From positions 17,814,501-17,878,500 of the forward strand of contig NC_050098.1 in assembly GCF_902167145.1 (NCBI RefSeq): a DNA stretch of 64,000 nucleotides. Direction: 5' to 3'. The notes under the pieces are model-generated. The model worked only from the letters and a program-made list of their open reading frames with translations. It made no database searches and had not been told where the DNA came from. This DNA comes from Zea mays (taxonomy: Eukaryota; Streptophyta; Magnoliopsida; Poales; Poaceae). Below are positions 1 to 15,288 of this stretch, in pieces (position 1 is the stretch's first letter; each line of letters starts with the position of its first letter). The position numbers and the translations under genes are program-made.

Positions 1-1062
1 GACATCAGTATGGACTTTATTGTGGGATTACCCAGGACAGCCAAAGGGTATGAATCTATTTGGGTTATCGTTGATCGACTCACAAAGATTGCCCACTTCT
101 TACCTGTTAAGGTCACATATACAGTAGCCACTTATGCAGCATTATACATTGCCCGTATTCTCAGTCTGCATGGTGTTCCGAAGACCATTGTGTCGGATCG
201 TGGACCTCAATTTGTAGCCAAGTTTTGGGAAGCACTTCACAACTCCTTGGGTACTAAATTACTCCACAGTTCGGCTTACCATCCTCAAACCAGTGGGCAG
301 ACTGAGAGGGTGAACCAAATACTTGAAGATATGCTGCGGGCATGTGTCCTGGACTTCTCACCAAAATGGGATGAATGTTTGCCCCTAGCGGAGTTTTCAT
401 ACAATAACAGTTATCAAGAAAGTATCAAGATGGCACCTTTTGAAGCTTTATATGGACGACGGTGTCGAACTCCGCTAAATTGGTCTGAACCTGGAGAAAG
501 ATACTTCTTTAGACCTGATATGGTGAAAGAGGTCGAAGAAAAGGTTCAGAGAATTATCCATAATATGAAGAAAGCTCAGGCTCGACAAAAGAGTTATGCA
601 GACCGACGACGACAACCCTTATGCTTTCTGGTAGACGATTATGTCTACTTAAAAGTTTCACCAATGAAGGGTGTATTGCGTTTCGGGGTTAAAGGGAAAC
701 TTGCACCCAGGTACATTGGTCCATTCCTGGTGCTTGAGCAATGTGGACCAGTGGCATACCGACTTCAGCTCCCCGAAGCATTGTCTGTTGTGCATAATGT
801 GTTCCACGTGTCACAACTGAAGAAGTGTCTTCGGGTTCCTGATCGAACCGTTGAAGTGACTGATGTTGTCCTGGAACCAGATTTAACATACTCGGAACAT
901 CCTATTCGAGTTCTAGATCAAAAGGACAGGGTCACCCGAAGAAAGACTCTCAAGTTCTACAAGATACAGTGGAACCAGCATTCGGAAGATGAGGCTACAT
1001 GGGAAACCCAAGACTTTTTAGATAAGAATTTCCCAGGCTTTCTAGCCTCATGTAAATTGTAA
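1..1062 (+). CDS. gypsy integrase C-terminal part with chromodomain (partial pol)
   Basis: The frame is open from base 1 to a stop at 1060-1062, so this is the tail of a longer pol. It opens in the integrase catalytic core with the first acidic residue in the MDFIVGLPR block. The second is in SDRGPQF and the catalytic Glu is in the QTERVNQ block, giving the D-D-E arrangement. A GPY/F-like region follows (LAPRYIGPFLVLE). The last 55 or so residues resemble a chromodomain (KIQWNQHSEDEATWE), which in chromoviruses is thought to steer integration to particular chromatin. No internal stops are seen in this 353-codon stretch. The same region of the element at 58293-59603 is clearly related but not identical. 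Confidence 0.9.
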   Translation, partial: DISMDFIVGLPRTAKGYESIWVIVDRLTKIAHFLPVKVTYTVATYAALYIARILSLHGVPKTIVSDRGPQFVAKFWEALHNSLGTKLLHSSAYHPQTSGQTERVNQILEDMLRACVLDFSPKWDECLPLAEFSYNNSYQESIKMAPFEALYGRRCRTPLNWSEPGERYFFRPDMVKEVEEKVQRIIHNMKKAQARQKSYADRRRQPLCFLVDDYVYLKVSPMKGVLRFGVKGKLAPRYIGPFLVLEQCGPVAYRLQLPEALSVVHNVFHVSQLKKCLRVPDRTVEVTDVVLEPDLTYSEHPIRVLDQKDRVTRRKTLKFYKIQWNQHSEDEATWETQDFLDKNFPGFLASCKL

Positions 1063-1213
1063 AACCTGTATAGTTGTTGTAATAAAGAAGTAACCCCCAC
1101 ATCACCCCTGCCTTGTACCAAAATTAAGGAAATAAAAATGTGATGTGTTTCCTTTATCATTACCTACCCTAGGATTTTAATCTCGGGACGAGATTCTTTT
1201 ATGGGGGGAAGGA

Positions 1214-4200
1214 TGTAACACCCCTGGTGTTACTATTACTAAAACTTGAGCATGACATCATAAGCATTGGCATTGCATATGTTTGACACACCTAGAGTGC
1301 ATTCACTAGGCAAAAATTTCAAACAAGTTGTATTGTTTTAAGTGTTTTGCAACTAGAACCCTGGTTAAGGAACTTAACCCTAAATAGGGATTATAGGGGT
1401 AAAACTTTACCCAAGTTAAGAAAACCAAAAGACTTTAGGGTAAAAGTCATAAAATGACCCTAAGAATAAACTTGAATCACTTTTGTACCCCTGGGATACC
1501 AGAAACCCTAATTGGAACCCCGGAAAACCCTAAAACCAAACCCTAGGGGCTTATGTGCAAAAGTGATGAACCTTTGGACTAAAATGTAAAAACTACTATG
1601 TTTAAGCATCTAAAGTCATTTGGTTCACAAATATGTGAATTTACAAGCCAAACCCTAAGTTTTCGACTTAAATGCAAAATGGACCTCATTTGAGCTCTAT
1701 ACCAAGTCTGAAATTTAGTGTTAAAGGCTCCACTTTGGGGCTTTGTAACTTTCAAATTATAGGGTTTTTGCCCTAAGTCACCACATCAAGATTGTAGCCC
1801 AACTATAGGAGTACAACTTTGCTAAAAGGTGTAAGCACAGTTGTTAAGAAAATTTTGGAGATAATCAAGCCTGAAGTCAGGCTGTCAGGCTAGTATTGTC
1901 TGAATTTCAGACTAACAGTGGCTTAGACCCAAGTTTGAGAGCCAGTTTGACCTTGATCCAGTGCTCAAATGAGCTTAATCCCTATAGTCGAATTGTAGGT
2001 GGTATATAGCTATACAACTTTGCTATAGGTTACGGGATGTGTTGCCATTTGAAAATCAGAGAAAGAGAAGCTTAAACATTGTCTGTCAGGCACTCTGAAC
2101 AAGCTCCTCGATGGTACAGTGCACTGATAAGGACGCCAGCTTGGACAGCTCGACGCCGGTAACCTCTCCGCCGTGATTCACGTCGCCGGCGCCACGATTC
2201 GCGCTCGGGTAAGTGGATAGCTTCGCGGCGTCAAAAGATCGTCGTCACCGCTGAGCTGGAAGCCACCCCGATTGGACACGGCACCCCTCCCCTTTGCTCA
2301 CCGCCGTAGATAAGGCCGTTCGCCGCCGTCGTGCCATCTCTGTGCCCGCCGCGTGTCCGAGCCTTTCCACGGCACCGCCGTAATTCCCTACTGCCGTCCC
2401 ATCATCGCCGATGAGCCCGCCACGGCTAGGGACACGTAACCGCGCGCGCCAGGCTTCTTCCCCGTCTCCGGCCGCCAACACATCGCGGTCAAATTGAGAG
2501 CCGCCGCCCTTGAAGCCTATAAATTGAGGGCGGGGATAGTTGCGCCTTGTACTCGTGAAGCTGTAGCACCCACTCTCGTCTCCGATTAACCCCCCTAGCC
2601 AGAGAATTGCTCATTTCCCCCAACTTCGTTCTTCGCCACCGTGAAACAAGCCTCGTCGCGGCCAGCCCAATTCAGGTCCACACTTGTCCTCTGCGTGCTT
2701 GTTTCGACATTCTTACTTGCTATGGATGATCACTGACCCGTTTAATTAAGTTAGAACCTTGTATATTGTCGGGAACACAATCATCTGCCCGCATGGTTCA
2801 CGGTCACCGTGGCCAGAGCAAAACATTTGATCATTCGCGCAATTAAATTAGGGGAAACGTTCTTCAGGTAGTGAATTTGGTTTACGCCAAAGCTAAGCAC
2901 CGGTCATAGCCCAACTCGGCCGGTCTATGCGCTCGCCGGAGTTCATCCTCCGCGCGACGCCGTCGTGGACTTCATCCTGCGAAGAGATAGAAACCGGAGG
3001 GCCTTTTTGCGAAGTGTCAGCGACTTCTCCAAATAGTGAAAGGGCTCATTCGCGGTTAGTCTAAAACGCGGGGGCCCCTGTGCAAAGCCGCCAGGGCGCG
3101 GCCGCGCGCGGGCGCCTTTCTGCCTTATCTGGGCCGCCTGGGCTGAATTCGGCCCAGCGCTGTTCTAGTGTTTTTCTTTTTCTTTTATCCCCAGAGCCAA
3201 AACAATTATAGAAAAATGTAGAAAAATGCTAAAATTGTGAAACTAATTTTCCTAGGTTTGTTATTTTCCATAGTATTTAATAAAAATAAGTTGGTGATTT
3301 TTAGTGAAAGTAAGAAATTTTAGGGTATTTAAAATGGTTAAAAATGTTGATTATGGATTTTTAGAAAATAATTGGTAAGTCCTAAAATGCCCAAAATTTT
3401 TATATGAGTGTTATATAATATTTAGAAGCCTTGGGTAGAGTTTGAATTGATTTGGACCTTGTTTGATCACCAAACCCCAAAACACCCCCCTGCCCTATGA
3501 ACTCCTTTACCGACTCCGGAAACCCTAAGTTCCCGGAACTCCGTGAAGGAAAGTTGTATTCAAGACATAAATAATAAGTTTATGCTATCTTTGCATCCTC
3601 ATGAGCATCCCATGGCATCCATTCTTATACTTATGTATGGTTATGATTAGAACGAGAAGAAGAGATAGAAGTAACTGAAGAGGAGACACCACCACCACCT
3701 TCGGAGTCTCAGGCTGGGAATCATTTCTACTTTGATATCTGTGGATCTGAGCCCGATTCACCTGTGAACGAAGGCAAGCCCCGGTGCATGCAACCCCTTT
3801 CCTTGTGTTTTTAAATACTTTTTGCACACTTAAGTCTAGTGAAATGTGCATTAGGTTCATAGGAGTTACTTGAAACCCTTTGATGCATTGCTTTCCTTGA
3901 TATCCATACCTTTATAGATACTTCTGTGAAGTATCAAACTATGATTTACAAAAATGCTTAGCCTTGCTTAGATCTTGTGGATAGAGGTTGTCCTCAATTT
4001 AACCATGGAGAGGATGGCTTCTACCTGCAAGAATATTTTCATTTGGAGCAATAGTGGGATCTTACTGCAAAGTTCCCTGTGATGCTCTTTCATCCTAAGG
4101 AACAGACACAATCCTAAGGATGGAAATACTTAAATTGAGACTTGGGTTAGGAACAGGTGATGTTCTACCCAAGTTGGTTAAGGATTAACGCGTATGTAGG

Positions 4201-5238
4201 CGTGCTGACCGAGGACCCTTTAACTGGTCACATGCCTCGTCATGGGTAAGCCTTGCCTCGGGCAGACTAAGGCCGGAATAAGATAACATGAAATGGGCGT
4301 GGAGCGGTGGCGAGAGTAGCGTGTACCCTCCGTGGCAAGAGGCTGGACGGTGGTGTATCTGTGCTCTCGGTTTGCGTGAACCTGATCCGGTCTTAAGAAC
4401 CCCGGTGGCGGGTTGACATATGCAAGGGTTAAGTGCTACATATGTCGTGTGATTGGAGATCCTCAGCTGAGTATAATCGATTCGGATCGCCGTACCTTCG
4501 CGGTTATGAAGACTTGGTCACTTTTCTACAACCTAGAGTCAGGATGTGAACACTATGGATAAAAATGATGTTGTATTGATGAGATGGAAATTAGACTAGA
4601 TGCAAATGGAGTCTATTAATACTTAATATGGCGTTAAAAGATTGAAAGTAAGGACTCACTTTAGTAAGCTACTTCTGCCAAAATATAAGTTGATTCTTGC
4701 TAAAGCCTCTCCTTGACTCCTATTTATCCAGCATACCCTTGAGAGTCTTTTCCTTAGTCGGGTAAGACTTGCTGAGTATTCCATACTCAGGGTTTATCCC
4801 TTTGTTGTTTTTAGGTGAGGAAGCGACAAACTTTTGTTGCTTCTGCTCCAAGGTGGTACCAAACGAGGAAAAACAAGACTGAAGTGCGGGAGGACTCGGT
4901 CCTCCACTTAGGATCTTTTGTTTATCAAACTTATCGGGAGGAGTTTGTGCCTCCCTTGGTTTGTATAATATTACTACTCTGCACTCACTTTTGGTCTGGT
5001 CTGTAATAACATAACTCAAGCTTGCTTTTGAAATAAATGTAAAGTTTATGTAATTCGCTTCCGCATTTCTTTATCTCCGATGTTCTGTAATGTCTGCAAG
5101 ACGGGTGAGACGTTCCTGGTAAGGTAAGAAAAGATACCGAGCTTGTCAAGTAGTTCAGGGGCACCTACAGGGTTGTCTGAAGTCCGTTGGACAAGGACAA
5201 CTGTAGGTGGGCCTAATTACTTGGGAGGTTCCGTCACA
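1214..5238 (+). repeat. 3' LTR of Tekay-like gypsy element (about 4.0 kb)
   Basis: The LTR starts TGTAACACCC directly after the purine tract ATGGGGGGAAGGA and ends GTTCCGTCACA. The right boundary is fixed by resumption of copia homology at 5239. A TATA-like box (CCTATAAATTG) at about 2518-2528 follows a GC-rich stretch and is the probable LTR promoter. The remainder is AT-rich or mixed and has no supported gene; open frames within it are short. Only one LTR is in the window, so it cannot be dated. Confidence 0.85.
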
Positions 5239-7985
5239 ACAAATGTTCATTTTGATAAAGACAGGGTTTGTAGCGCATGTCAAACAGAGAAGCAAATTGG
5301 TGTTCATCATCCACAGAAGAACATCATGACGACCGACAGGCCGCTTGAGCTACTCCACATGGACCTATTCGGCCCGATAGCTTACATAAGCATCGGCGGG
5401 AGTAAGTACTGTCTAGTTATTGTGGATGATTATTCTCGCTTCACTTGGGTGTTCTTTTTACAGGATAAATCTCAAACCCAATAGACCTTAAAAGGATTCT
5501 TGAGACGGGCTCAAAATGAGTTCGGCTTAAGGATAAAAAAGATTAGAAGCGATAATGGGACGGAGTTCAAGAACTCACAAATAGAAGGCTTCCTTGAGGA
5601 GGAGGGCATCAAGCATGAGTTCTCTTCTCCCTACACGCCACAACAAAATGGTGTAGTGGAGAGGAAGAATAGAACTCTATTGGACATGGCAAGAACCATG
5701 CTTGATGAGTACAAGACTTCGGATCGGTTTTAGGCCGAGGCGGTCAACACTGCTTGCTACGCCATCAACCGGTTATATCTTCACCGAATCCTCAAGAAGA
5801 CATCATATGAACTCCTTACCGGTAAAAAGCCCAATGTTTCATATTTTAGAGTCTTTGGTAGCAAATGTTTTATTCTTGTTAAAAGAGGTAGAAAATCTAA
5901 ATTTGCTCCTAAGGCTGTAGAAGGCTTTTTACTTGGTTATGATTCAAACACAAGGGCATATAGAGTCTTTAACAAGTCCACTGAACTAGTTGAAGTCTCT
6001 TGTGACATTGTGTTTGATGAGACTAACGGCTCTCAAGTAGAGCAAGTTGATCTTGATGAGCTAGATGATGAAGAAGCTCCATGCGTCGCGCTAAGGAACA
6101 TGTCCATTGGGGATGTGTGTCCTAAGGAATCCGAAGAGCCTCCACACACACAAGATCAACCATCTTCCTCCATGCAAGCATCTCCACCAACTCAAAATGA
6201 GGATCAAGCTCAAAATGATGATGATGAAGATCAAGAGGAGCCACCTCAAGATGAGGTTAATGATCAAGGGGGAGATGCTAATGATCAAGACAAGGAAGAT
6301 GATGAGAGCCCAAGACCGCCTCACCCAAGAGTCCACCAAGCAATCCAACGAGATCACCCCGTGAACACTATCCTCGGCGATATTCAAAAGGGGGTAACCA
6401 CTCGATCTCGTGTTGCTCATTTTTGTGAACACTACTCCTTTGTGTCTTCTATTGAGCCATACAAGGTAGAAGATGCATTAAGGATTCAGATTGGGTGTTG
6501 GCGATGCAAGAGGAGCTCAACAACTTCACGAGAAATGAGGTATGACATTTAGTACCACGTCCTAATCAAAATATTGTAGGAACCAAGTGGGTCTTCCGCA
6601 ACAAGCAAGATGAGCATGGTGTGGTGACAAGGAACAAAGCTCGACTTGTGGCCAAGGGATACTCCCAAGTCGAAGGTTTGGATTTCGATGAAACCTATGC
6701 ACCCATAGCTAGGCTTGAGTCAATTCGTATATTACTTGCCTATGCTACTTACCATGGCTTTAAGCTTTATTAAATGGACGTGAAAAGTGCCTTCCTCAAT
6801 GGACCAATCAAGGAGGAGGTCTATGTTGAGCAACCTCTCGGCTTTGAAGATAGTGAGTACCCTAACCATGTTTACAAACTCTCTAAGGTGCTTTATGGGC
6901 TCAAGCAAGCCCCAAGAGCATGGTATGAATGCCTAAGAGATTTTCTTATCGCTAATGGCTTCAAGGTCGGAAAAGCCGATACTACTCTATTCACTAAAAC
7001 AATTGCAAATGATTTGTTTGTATGCCAAATTTATGTTGATGATATCATTTTTGGGTCTATTAACAAATATACTTGTGAAGAATTTAGTAGGATCATGATT
7101 CAAAAATTCGAGATGTCTATGATGGGGGAGTTGAAGTATTTCTTAGGATTTCAAGTGAAGCAACTCCAAGAGGGCACCTTCATTAGCCAAACGAAGTACA
7201 TTCAAGACATACTCACTAAGTTTGGGATGAAGGATGCCAAGCCTATCAAGACACCCATGGGAACTAATGGGCATCTCGACCTCGACATGGGAGGTAAATC
7301 CGTAGATCAAAAGGTATACCGATCGATGATAGGTTCTTTACTCTATTTATGTGCATCACGACCGGACATTATGCTTTCCGTATGCATGTGTGCAAGATTC
7401 CAAGCCGATCCTAAGGAAGTTCACCTTTGGGCCGTAAAACGAATCTTGAGATATTTAGTTTATACTCCTAAGTTTGGCCTTTGGTACCCCAGGGGATCCA
7501 CTTTTGACTTAATTGGTTATTCAGATGCTGATTGGACAGGGTGTAAAATTGATAGAAAGAGCACATCAGGGACTTGCCAGTTTTTTGGGAAGATCTCTGG
7601 TGTCTTGGGCTTCAAAGAAGCAAAATTATGTAGCCCTTTCTACCGCCAAAGCCGAGTACATTGCCGCAGGCCATTGTTGCGCGCAATTGCTTTGGATGAG
7701 GCAAACCCTTAGGGACTATGGTTACAAATTGACCAAAGTCCCTCTTCTATGTGATAATGAGAGTGCAATCCGCATGACGGATAATCCCGTTGAGCATAGC
7801 CGCACTAAACACATAGCCATTCGGTATCACTTTTTGAGGGATCACCAATAAAGGGGGATATCGAGATTGCATATATTAACACCAAAGAACAATTAGCCGA
7901 TATCTTTACCAAGCCATTAGATGAGAAAACATTTACCAAACTTAGGCATGAGCTAAATATTCTTGATTCTAGGAATTTTGATTGA
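5239..7985 (+). pseudogene. broken copia pol (integrase, RT, RNase H), copy 1
   Basis: Recognisable parts in order are the zinc-binding and early core of integrase from 5241, the RSDNGTEF block with the second catalytic Asp, and the QQNGVVERKN block with the catalytic Glu. An acidic linker (about 6010-6350) follows, then RT with YVDD near 7035-7046 and copia RNase H ending at 7985. It cannot make a full product. In-frame stops occur at 5482-5484 (TAG), 5731-5733 (TAG), 6543-6545 (TGA), about 6771 (TAA) and about 7850 (TAA). Frameshifts lie near 6480 and in a T-run near 7583. The first TAG and the TGA are shared with copy 2 at 28464 and 29498, but not with copy 3. Confidence 0.88.
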
Positions 7986-8806
7986 TGTTTTGCACACATA
8001 GCTCATTTATATACCTTTGATCATCTTTCTTTCATGTGCTATGACTAATGTGATTTTCAAGTGAATATTATGCTAAGTCATAGATTGAAAGGGGAAATGG
8101 AGTCTTCGGCGAAGACAAGGCTTCCACTCCACTCCATCGAATTATTCATCCTTCGCCGTCACTCCGCAACGCTCTCCAATTTGGTATAATCTTCACTCCT
8201 ATATTCTTTACCAAAGGGGGAGAAAGTTTGAAAAAGGGCTCTAATGACTCCGTTTTTGGCGATTCATGCTAAATGGGGAGAAAGTATTAGCCTAAAGCAA
8301 AAGGACCGCACCACCACCAATTTCAAAAATTTTAGTCTTTCAATTTGTATTTAAAGTAAGTGTTTTCAAATTGGCATCTTATTATTGATAGATTTTTCAA
8401 ATTGGTATACCGTCTTCAAAATTAATATCTAAAACCCTCTTGAACACTAAGAGGAGGATTTCATTAAGGGGGAGTTTTGTTTAGTCAAAGGAAAAGCATT
8501 TGAAACAGGGGAAAATTTCATATCTTGAAAATGCTTCTCAAAATCTTAAAATCTTATTTATATACCTTTGACTATTTGCAAAAAAAATTGAAAAAGAATT
8601 TCCAAAACTTTGCAAAACAAAACAAGTGGTGCAAGCATGGTCCAAAATGTTTAATAAGAAGAAAGTCATCCATGCATATCTAGTAGAAATAATTATTGGT
8701 TTCATTCCAAACAACCTTTGCACTTACATTATGCAAACTAGTTCAATTATGCACTTTTATATTTGCTTTGGTTTGTGTTGGCATCAATCACCAAAAAGGG
8801 GGAGAT
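7986..8806 (+). other. Sirevirus 3' non-coding region with repeated purine tracts, copy 1
   Basis: No gene is seen. The stretch holds several AAGGGGGAGA-type purine tracts (near 8213, 8272 and 8466). The one at 8793-8806 directly abuts the LTR and should be the functional plus-strand primer. A perfect inverted repeat, GTCTTCGGCGAAGAC, lies at 8102-8116. Multiple purine tracts upstream of the 3' LTR are a known Sirevirus feature. Confidence 0.7.
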
Positions 8807-9984
8807 TGAAAGGGAAATAGGCTTACACCTTTTTCTAATTGATTTGGTGGTTGAATTACCCAACACAAATAATTGGACTAACTAGTTTGCTCTAGATTAT
8901 AAGTTTTACAGGTGCCAAAGGTTCACAACAAACCAATAAAAAGACCAAGAAAGGGTTCAAACAAAGAGAGCAAAAGACAATCGAAGTGTGCCCTGGTCTG
9001 TGCCACCGGATTGTCCGGTGCACCAGGGAATTCCAGTCTGAACTTGCCACCTTCGGGAATTCTGGGAGGCACTCCGCTATAATTCATCGGACTGTCCGGT
9101 GTAGCACCGGACTGTCCGGTGCGCCAGCGGAGTAACGGCTACACAGCGTCAACGGTCGTCTGCAACGAGCAGTTAATGCGCTATAGTGCACGTAGAAGTC
9201 AGAGCAGAGCCAGAAGACGCACCGGACAGTGAACAGTGACTGTCCGATGCACCACCATACTGTCCGGTGGTCCAGCTGTTAGAAGCTCCAACAGTCAGAA
9301 CCCAACGACCGGGTGACGTGGCTGGCGCACCGGACACTGTCCGGTGGCGCACCGGACTGTCCGGTGCGCCATGCGACAGCAGCCTCCACCAACGGCTCCT
9401 TTGGTGGTTGGGGCTATAAATACCCCCAACCACCCACCATTCATTGCATCCAAGTTTTCAGCTTTCAAACCTTATGCAAGAGCTATAACATTCAATACAA
9501 GACACAAACAAAGAGATCAAATCATCTCCCAAGTCCGGAATCAATCCAACCAAATTAGTGACTAGAGAGAGAGACATTTGTGTTCATTTGATCTCTTGCG
9601 CTTGGATTGCTTTTCTTCTTCCTTTTTCTTGTTCCCAAGATCATTGTAATCAAAGCAAGAGACCCCAATTGTGTGGTGGTCCTTGTGGGGACTTGGTGTC
9701 CCGTTTGATTGAGAAGAGAAGCTCACTCGGTCTAAGTGACCGTTTGAGAGAGGGAAAGGGTTGAAAGAGACCCGGTCTTTGTGACCACCTCAACGGGGAG
9801 TAGGTTTGCAAGAACCGAACCTCGGTAAAACAAATCACCGTGTCATCCGCTCTTATTCGCTTGTGATTTGTTTTCACCTCTCTTTTGGACTCGTTTATAT
9901 TTCTAACGCTAACCCCGGCTTGTAGTTGTGCTTTAAGTTTGTAAATTTCAGATTTGCCTATTCACCTCATCTAGGCGACTTTCA
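8807..9984 (+). repeat. 3' LTR of Opie-like copy 1 (1178 bp)
   Basis: The LTR begins TGAAAG and ends CTTTCA, with the purine tract immediately upstream. A cluster of CACCGGACTGTCCGGTG-type palindromes occupies about 9000-9380. The TATA box CTATAAATA is at 9414-9422. Boundaries match those of four other Opie-like LTRs in the window. Confidence 0.92.
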
Positions 9985-10928
9985 GTAAAAATCTAGTAGG
10001 GGTAATTTCTTCTATTTAGGCTTTAAATACAAGGAAAAATAAAAAAAATAAAAGAAAATACGTCAAATGTCATTCTATTCAAATAGAAAATGTTTGAAGT
10101 TCTATCTTGACAAAGTAAATGATTTGAATGACAAAACTGCAAAATAGGATGCTTAGAGTCCCACATATACAATTGTCTCGTATATGATTTGGCTGGTTTC
10201 CTAAATTGTGCGTATTTCTTCTGAGATGGGCTTAACTGGCATCCCGTACCAGGCCCAACCAACCTATCCGTCTCAAAAGAAGGGCAATAATAAACTGGGC
10301 CCGGCTGCGAACCGAGAGCGGGCCGAATGGCCGCCGAACCGAGTACTAGCTTTGCAGCGAAGGTGGAGCACGAAAGCGGAACCGCCGAGGCGGTGGTGCG
10401 CATCCACGATGCAACTATGCAATGCAAGCATGCAAACGCGCCCGTCAGTCCGTCACCCGTGTCGCGATGCGCCGGCCGCTGATTCGCCGCCGCCCCCTGT
10501 TCCGTGCGACTGCACCGGCCGCCGGGTGCCCGCAGTATCATGTGCCGCCGCTGGATCGTCTGCACCCGCGTGGCCTGTGTCCGTGACGCATCCCTAGCCG
10601 CTCCACTGCTACAGCTCGTACAGTACAGGACATTTGTAGCTACAGCCTAATACGGCGATACTACCCAGTTGATTCCCAGCTGCGTAGAAATACGAAAAGT
10701 TATCTATAACATAGTAGTTGATTTCACGGGTTTAAATATATATAAAAAAGAAAGTGATGAATTGGGATCACATGAGAGGCCACAAACCTCACCCCACCTA
10801 TATTATCCCGTGCCCCTTGTCTTTCTTCCTCCACAAGCAGCGAAATCCAATCTAGAAGCACCCCTCTCCCTCTCTCTCTCTTCGCCGTCCGAAGCTCCGC
10901 ACCCCAATCTAATCGACACCTCACCGAG
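9985..10928 (+). promoter_or_regulatory. TPI upstream region and probable core promoter
   Basis: This interval between the copy 1 LTR and the TPI start codon has no supported gene. A TATA-like box, CTATATTAT, at 10798-10806 sits 122 bp before the ATG. A more extended AT box (TTTAAATATATATAAAA) lies at 10731-10747. The stretch just before the ATG is a CT-rich leader (about 10859-10881), typical of highly expressed plant housekeeping genes. The first TATA box would put transcription start near 10830 and give a leader of about 95 nt. This is inferred, not measured. Confidence 0.5.
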
Positions 10929-13976
<3,048 letters not shown>

Positions 13977-15011
13977 GATGCTACGCTGAAGACGAACATA
14001 CTTTTTTTTTGCTCAACTGTGCTATGTAAGCTAGTAGCTTTTGCGCAGGAGCAGAGACTGTTTTGCCTGCCCCCAACTTCTAGCTTGAGCTTGCTAATAA
14101 TGTTTACCTCTGGACGTATCAATAATGGTGCTTATGTATCCCCTTTTTTTTGTGCCGAATTACGGTGGATCCGTCATCTGAACCATGGGTTTGGTGTATG
14201 TAATTGCGTCACCCGATGCCTAGGGTGTGAGACTGAAGTTTTTGGACATTTGGGACAAGGTAGCCTTGTGCCCTTGTGCCCCACATTGGTCGAATGCTGC
14301 CAAAACTGTACCGGTCATCTGTGCTCCGTACGGATTAGCCTGATCTGCGAATGCAACTTGTCAGCTAATCGTTGCACGGAGGCAGCCAGACAATTATTGT
14401 ACGATATATATTCGATCTCCCCAGGCATAGGGGATTGAATATCTATTCTTGTTTTTACAAATGAAATACGGATCCAAACAATGTCCAAAACTATTGTTTA
14501 CTTCTTTTTTTTTAAAATTAAATACACATACGTACAAGAATGGGCGTGGCTTAATTAGTGGGATGAAACCTGTCGATTCAAGATAAGTCGGCATGGGTGG
14601 TCTCGTATTCCTAGAACTAGCAAAGTATAGATATAAACCAAAAAGACGTGTTTTCTACTGGTGGTTAGATATACATGTCTTCTACTGGTTAGATATCTGA
14701 ACAACCATAGTTTAAATCTTAAATCTCTATTTGTGTATAATTTTAACCTTTTTACTATTTAAGTGAAAATGTGAAAACTAATATTTTATATAATGGAGTT
14801 TTTTATGGTTTTATAAATCTATAAAAAGAGACATTAATATTATCTGTAAATTTATAAGACTATAAAATGAGTGTGCACTTTGAAGATGAATAATCTATAT
14901 ATCTATGCTAACGCTATGGTTCCGGGAAGGCGAGAGAAAAGATAGAGGCTGGTGAGGTGGCACGAGAAGGGGAGGGGAGCCGTGGGATAATGAGAGGTGG
15001 TAGGGGGGTTA
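13977..15011. other. TPI 3' UTR and intergenic sequence
   Basis: The first few hundred bases after the TPI stop are the likely 3' UTR, with candidate AATAAT polyadenylation motifs near 14095 and 14121. The rest (about 14400-15008) is AT-rich intergenic DNA. I see no gene or RNA in it. Confidence 0.5.
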
Positions 15012-15288
15012 GAGCATCTCCAAGAGACTTTTTATTTTTTACTCTCTATTTAACTCTCTATTTATCTTTTCATAAAGATTACATTATATATGTAGCATCT
15101 TACTCCAACAGACTATTTATCTAATTTTGCTAGTCAGGTGGCTAGCCAAATTTAGCTAGTGAGAGAGCTGATTTGGAGAGTCAGATAGCTTGGCGAGTCA
15201 GATAACTAGTCTGTTAGAAAGTTATTTTACTGTTAAGTAGCCAAAATTTGGCTTGACGAGTCATTTAACTAGTCTCTTGGAGATGCTC
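15012..15288. mobile_element. Tourist-like MITE (277 bp) upstream of the DUF547 gene
   Basis: The terminal inverted repeats are perfect: GAGCATCTCCAAGAGACT at 15012-15029 and its complement at 15271-15288. They are flanked by TTA duplications at 15009-15011 and 15289-15291. A TTA target site with short TIRs and no ORF indicates a PIF/Harbinger-derived MITE. Confidence 0.88.

Larger units (their letters stand above)
1..5238 (+). mobile_element. Tekay/Del-like Ty3/gypsy retrotransposon, 3' portion
   Basis: The window opens inside the integrase of a chromodomain-type gypsy element. It runs through a short 3' non-coding stretch, a polypurine tract at 1202-1213 and a complete 3' LTR. The 5' part lies left of the window. 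At the right edge the LTR ends in CA at 5238. The next bases, ACAAATGTTC, match the uninterrupted copia sequence ACAGATGTTC near 28225, so the element inserted into the pol gene of a copia element. The expected target duplication is ACAAA (5239-5243), but its left copy is off-window. Lineage is inferred from the integrase C-terminal chromodomain and the very long LTR. Confidence 0.88.
5239..9984 (+). mobile_element. Opie-like copia (Sirevirus) copy 1, 3' portion
   Basis: This is the remaining right part of a copia element whose left part was separated by the gypsy insertion ending at 5238. The order is integrase, reverse transcriptase, RNase H, 3' non-coding region with purine tracts, then 3' LTR. 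The integrase-RT-RNase H order is diagnostic for Ty1/copia. It is close in sequence to copies 2 (23904-53338) and 3 (30002-50307). The LTR edge at 9984 is followed by GTAAA, the presumed target duplication, and then by low-copy DNA upstream of TPI. Confidence 0.88.

Noticed and set aside
2245..2481. GC-rich stretch resembling a gene start in the first LTR
   Set aside because: The GC-rich block precedes the LTR TATA box and carries stops. It is typical of Tekay-type LTRs.
4815..5006. Short ORF near the end of the first gypsy LTR
   Set aside because: It is 63 codons, inside LTR sequence, overlaps a frame on the other strand, and has no similarity that I recognise.
9000..9380. Possible CRISPR-like or regularly spaced repeat array
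   Set aside because: The repeated words are short palindromes at irregular spacing inside plant LTRs, with no unique spacers of constant length and no cas genes.
14400..14900. Candidate small RNA or gene after TPI
   Set aside because: AT-rich sequence with no tRNA or snoRNA-like boxes, no ORF with domain content, and no clear inverted repeats.
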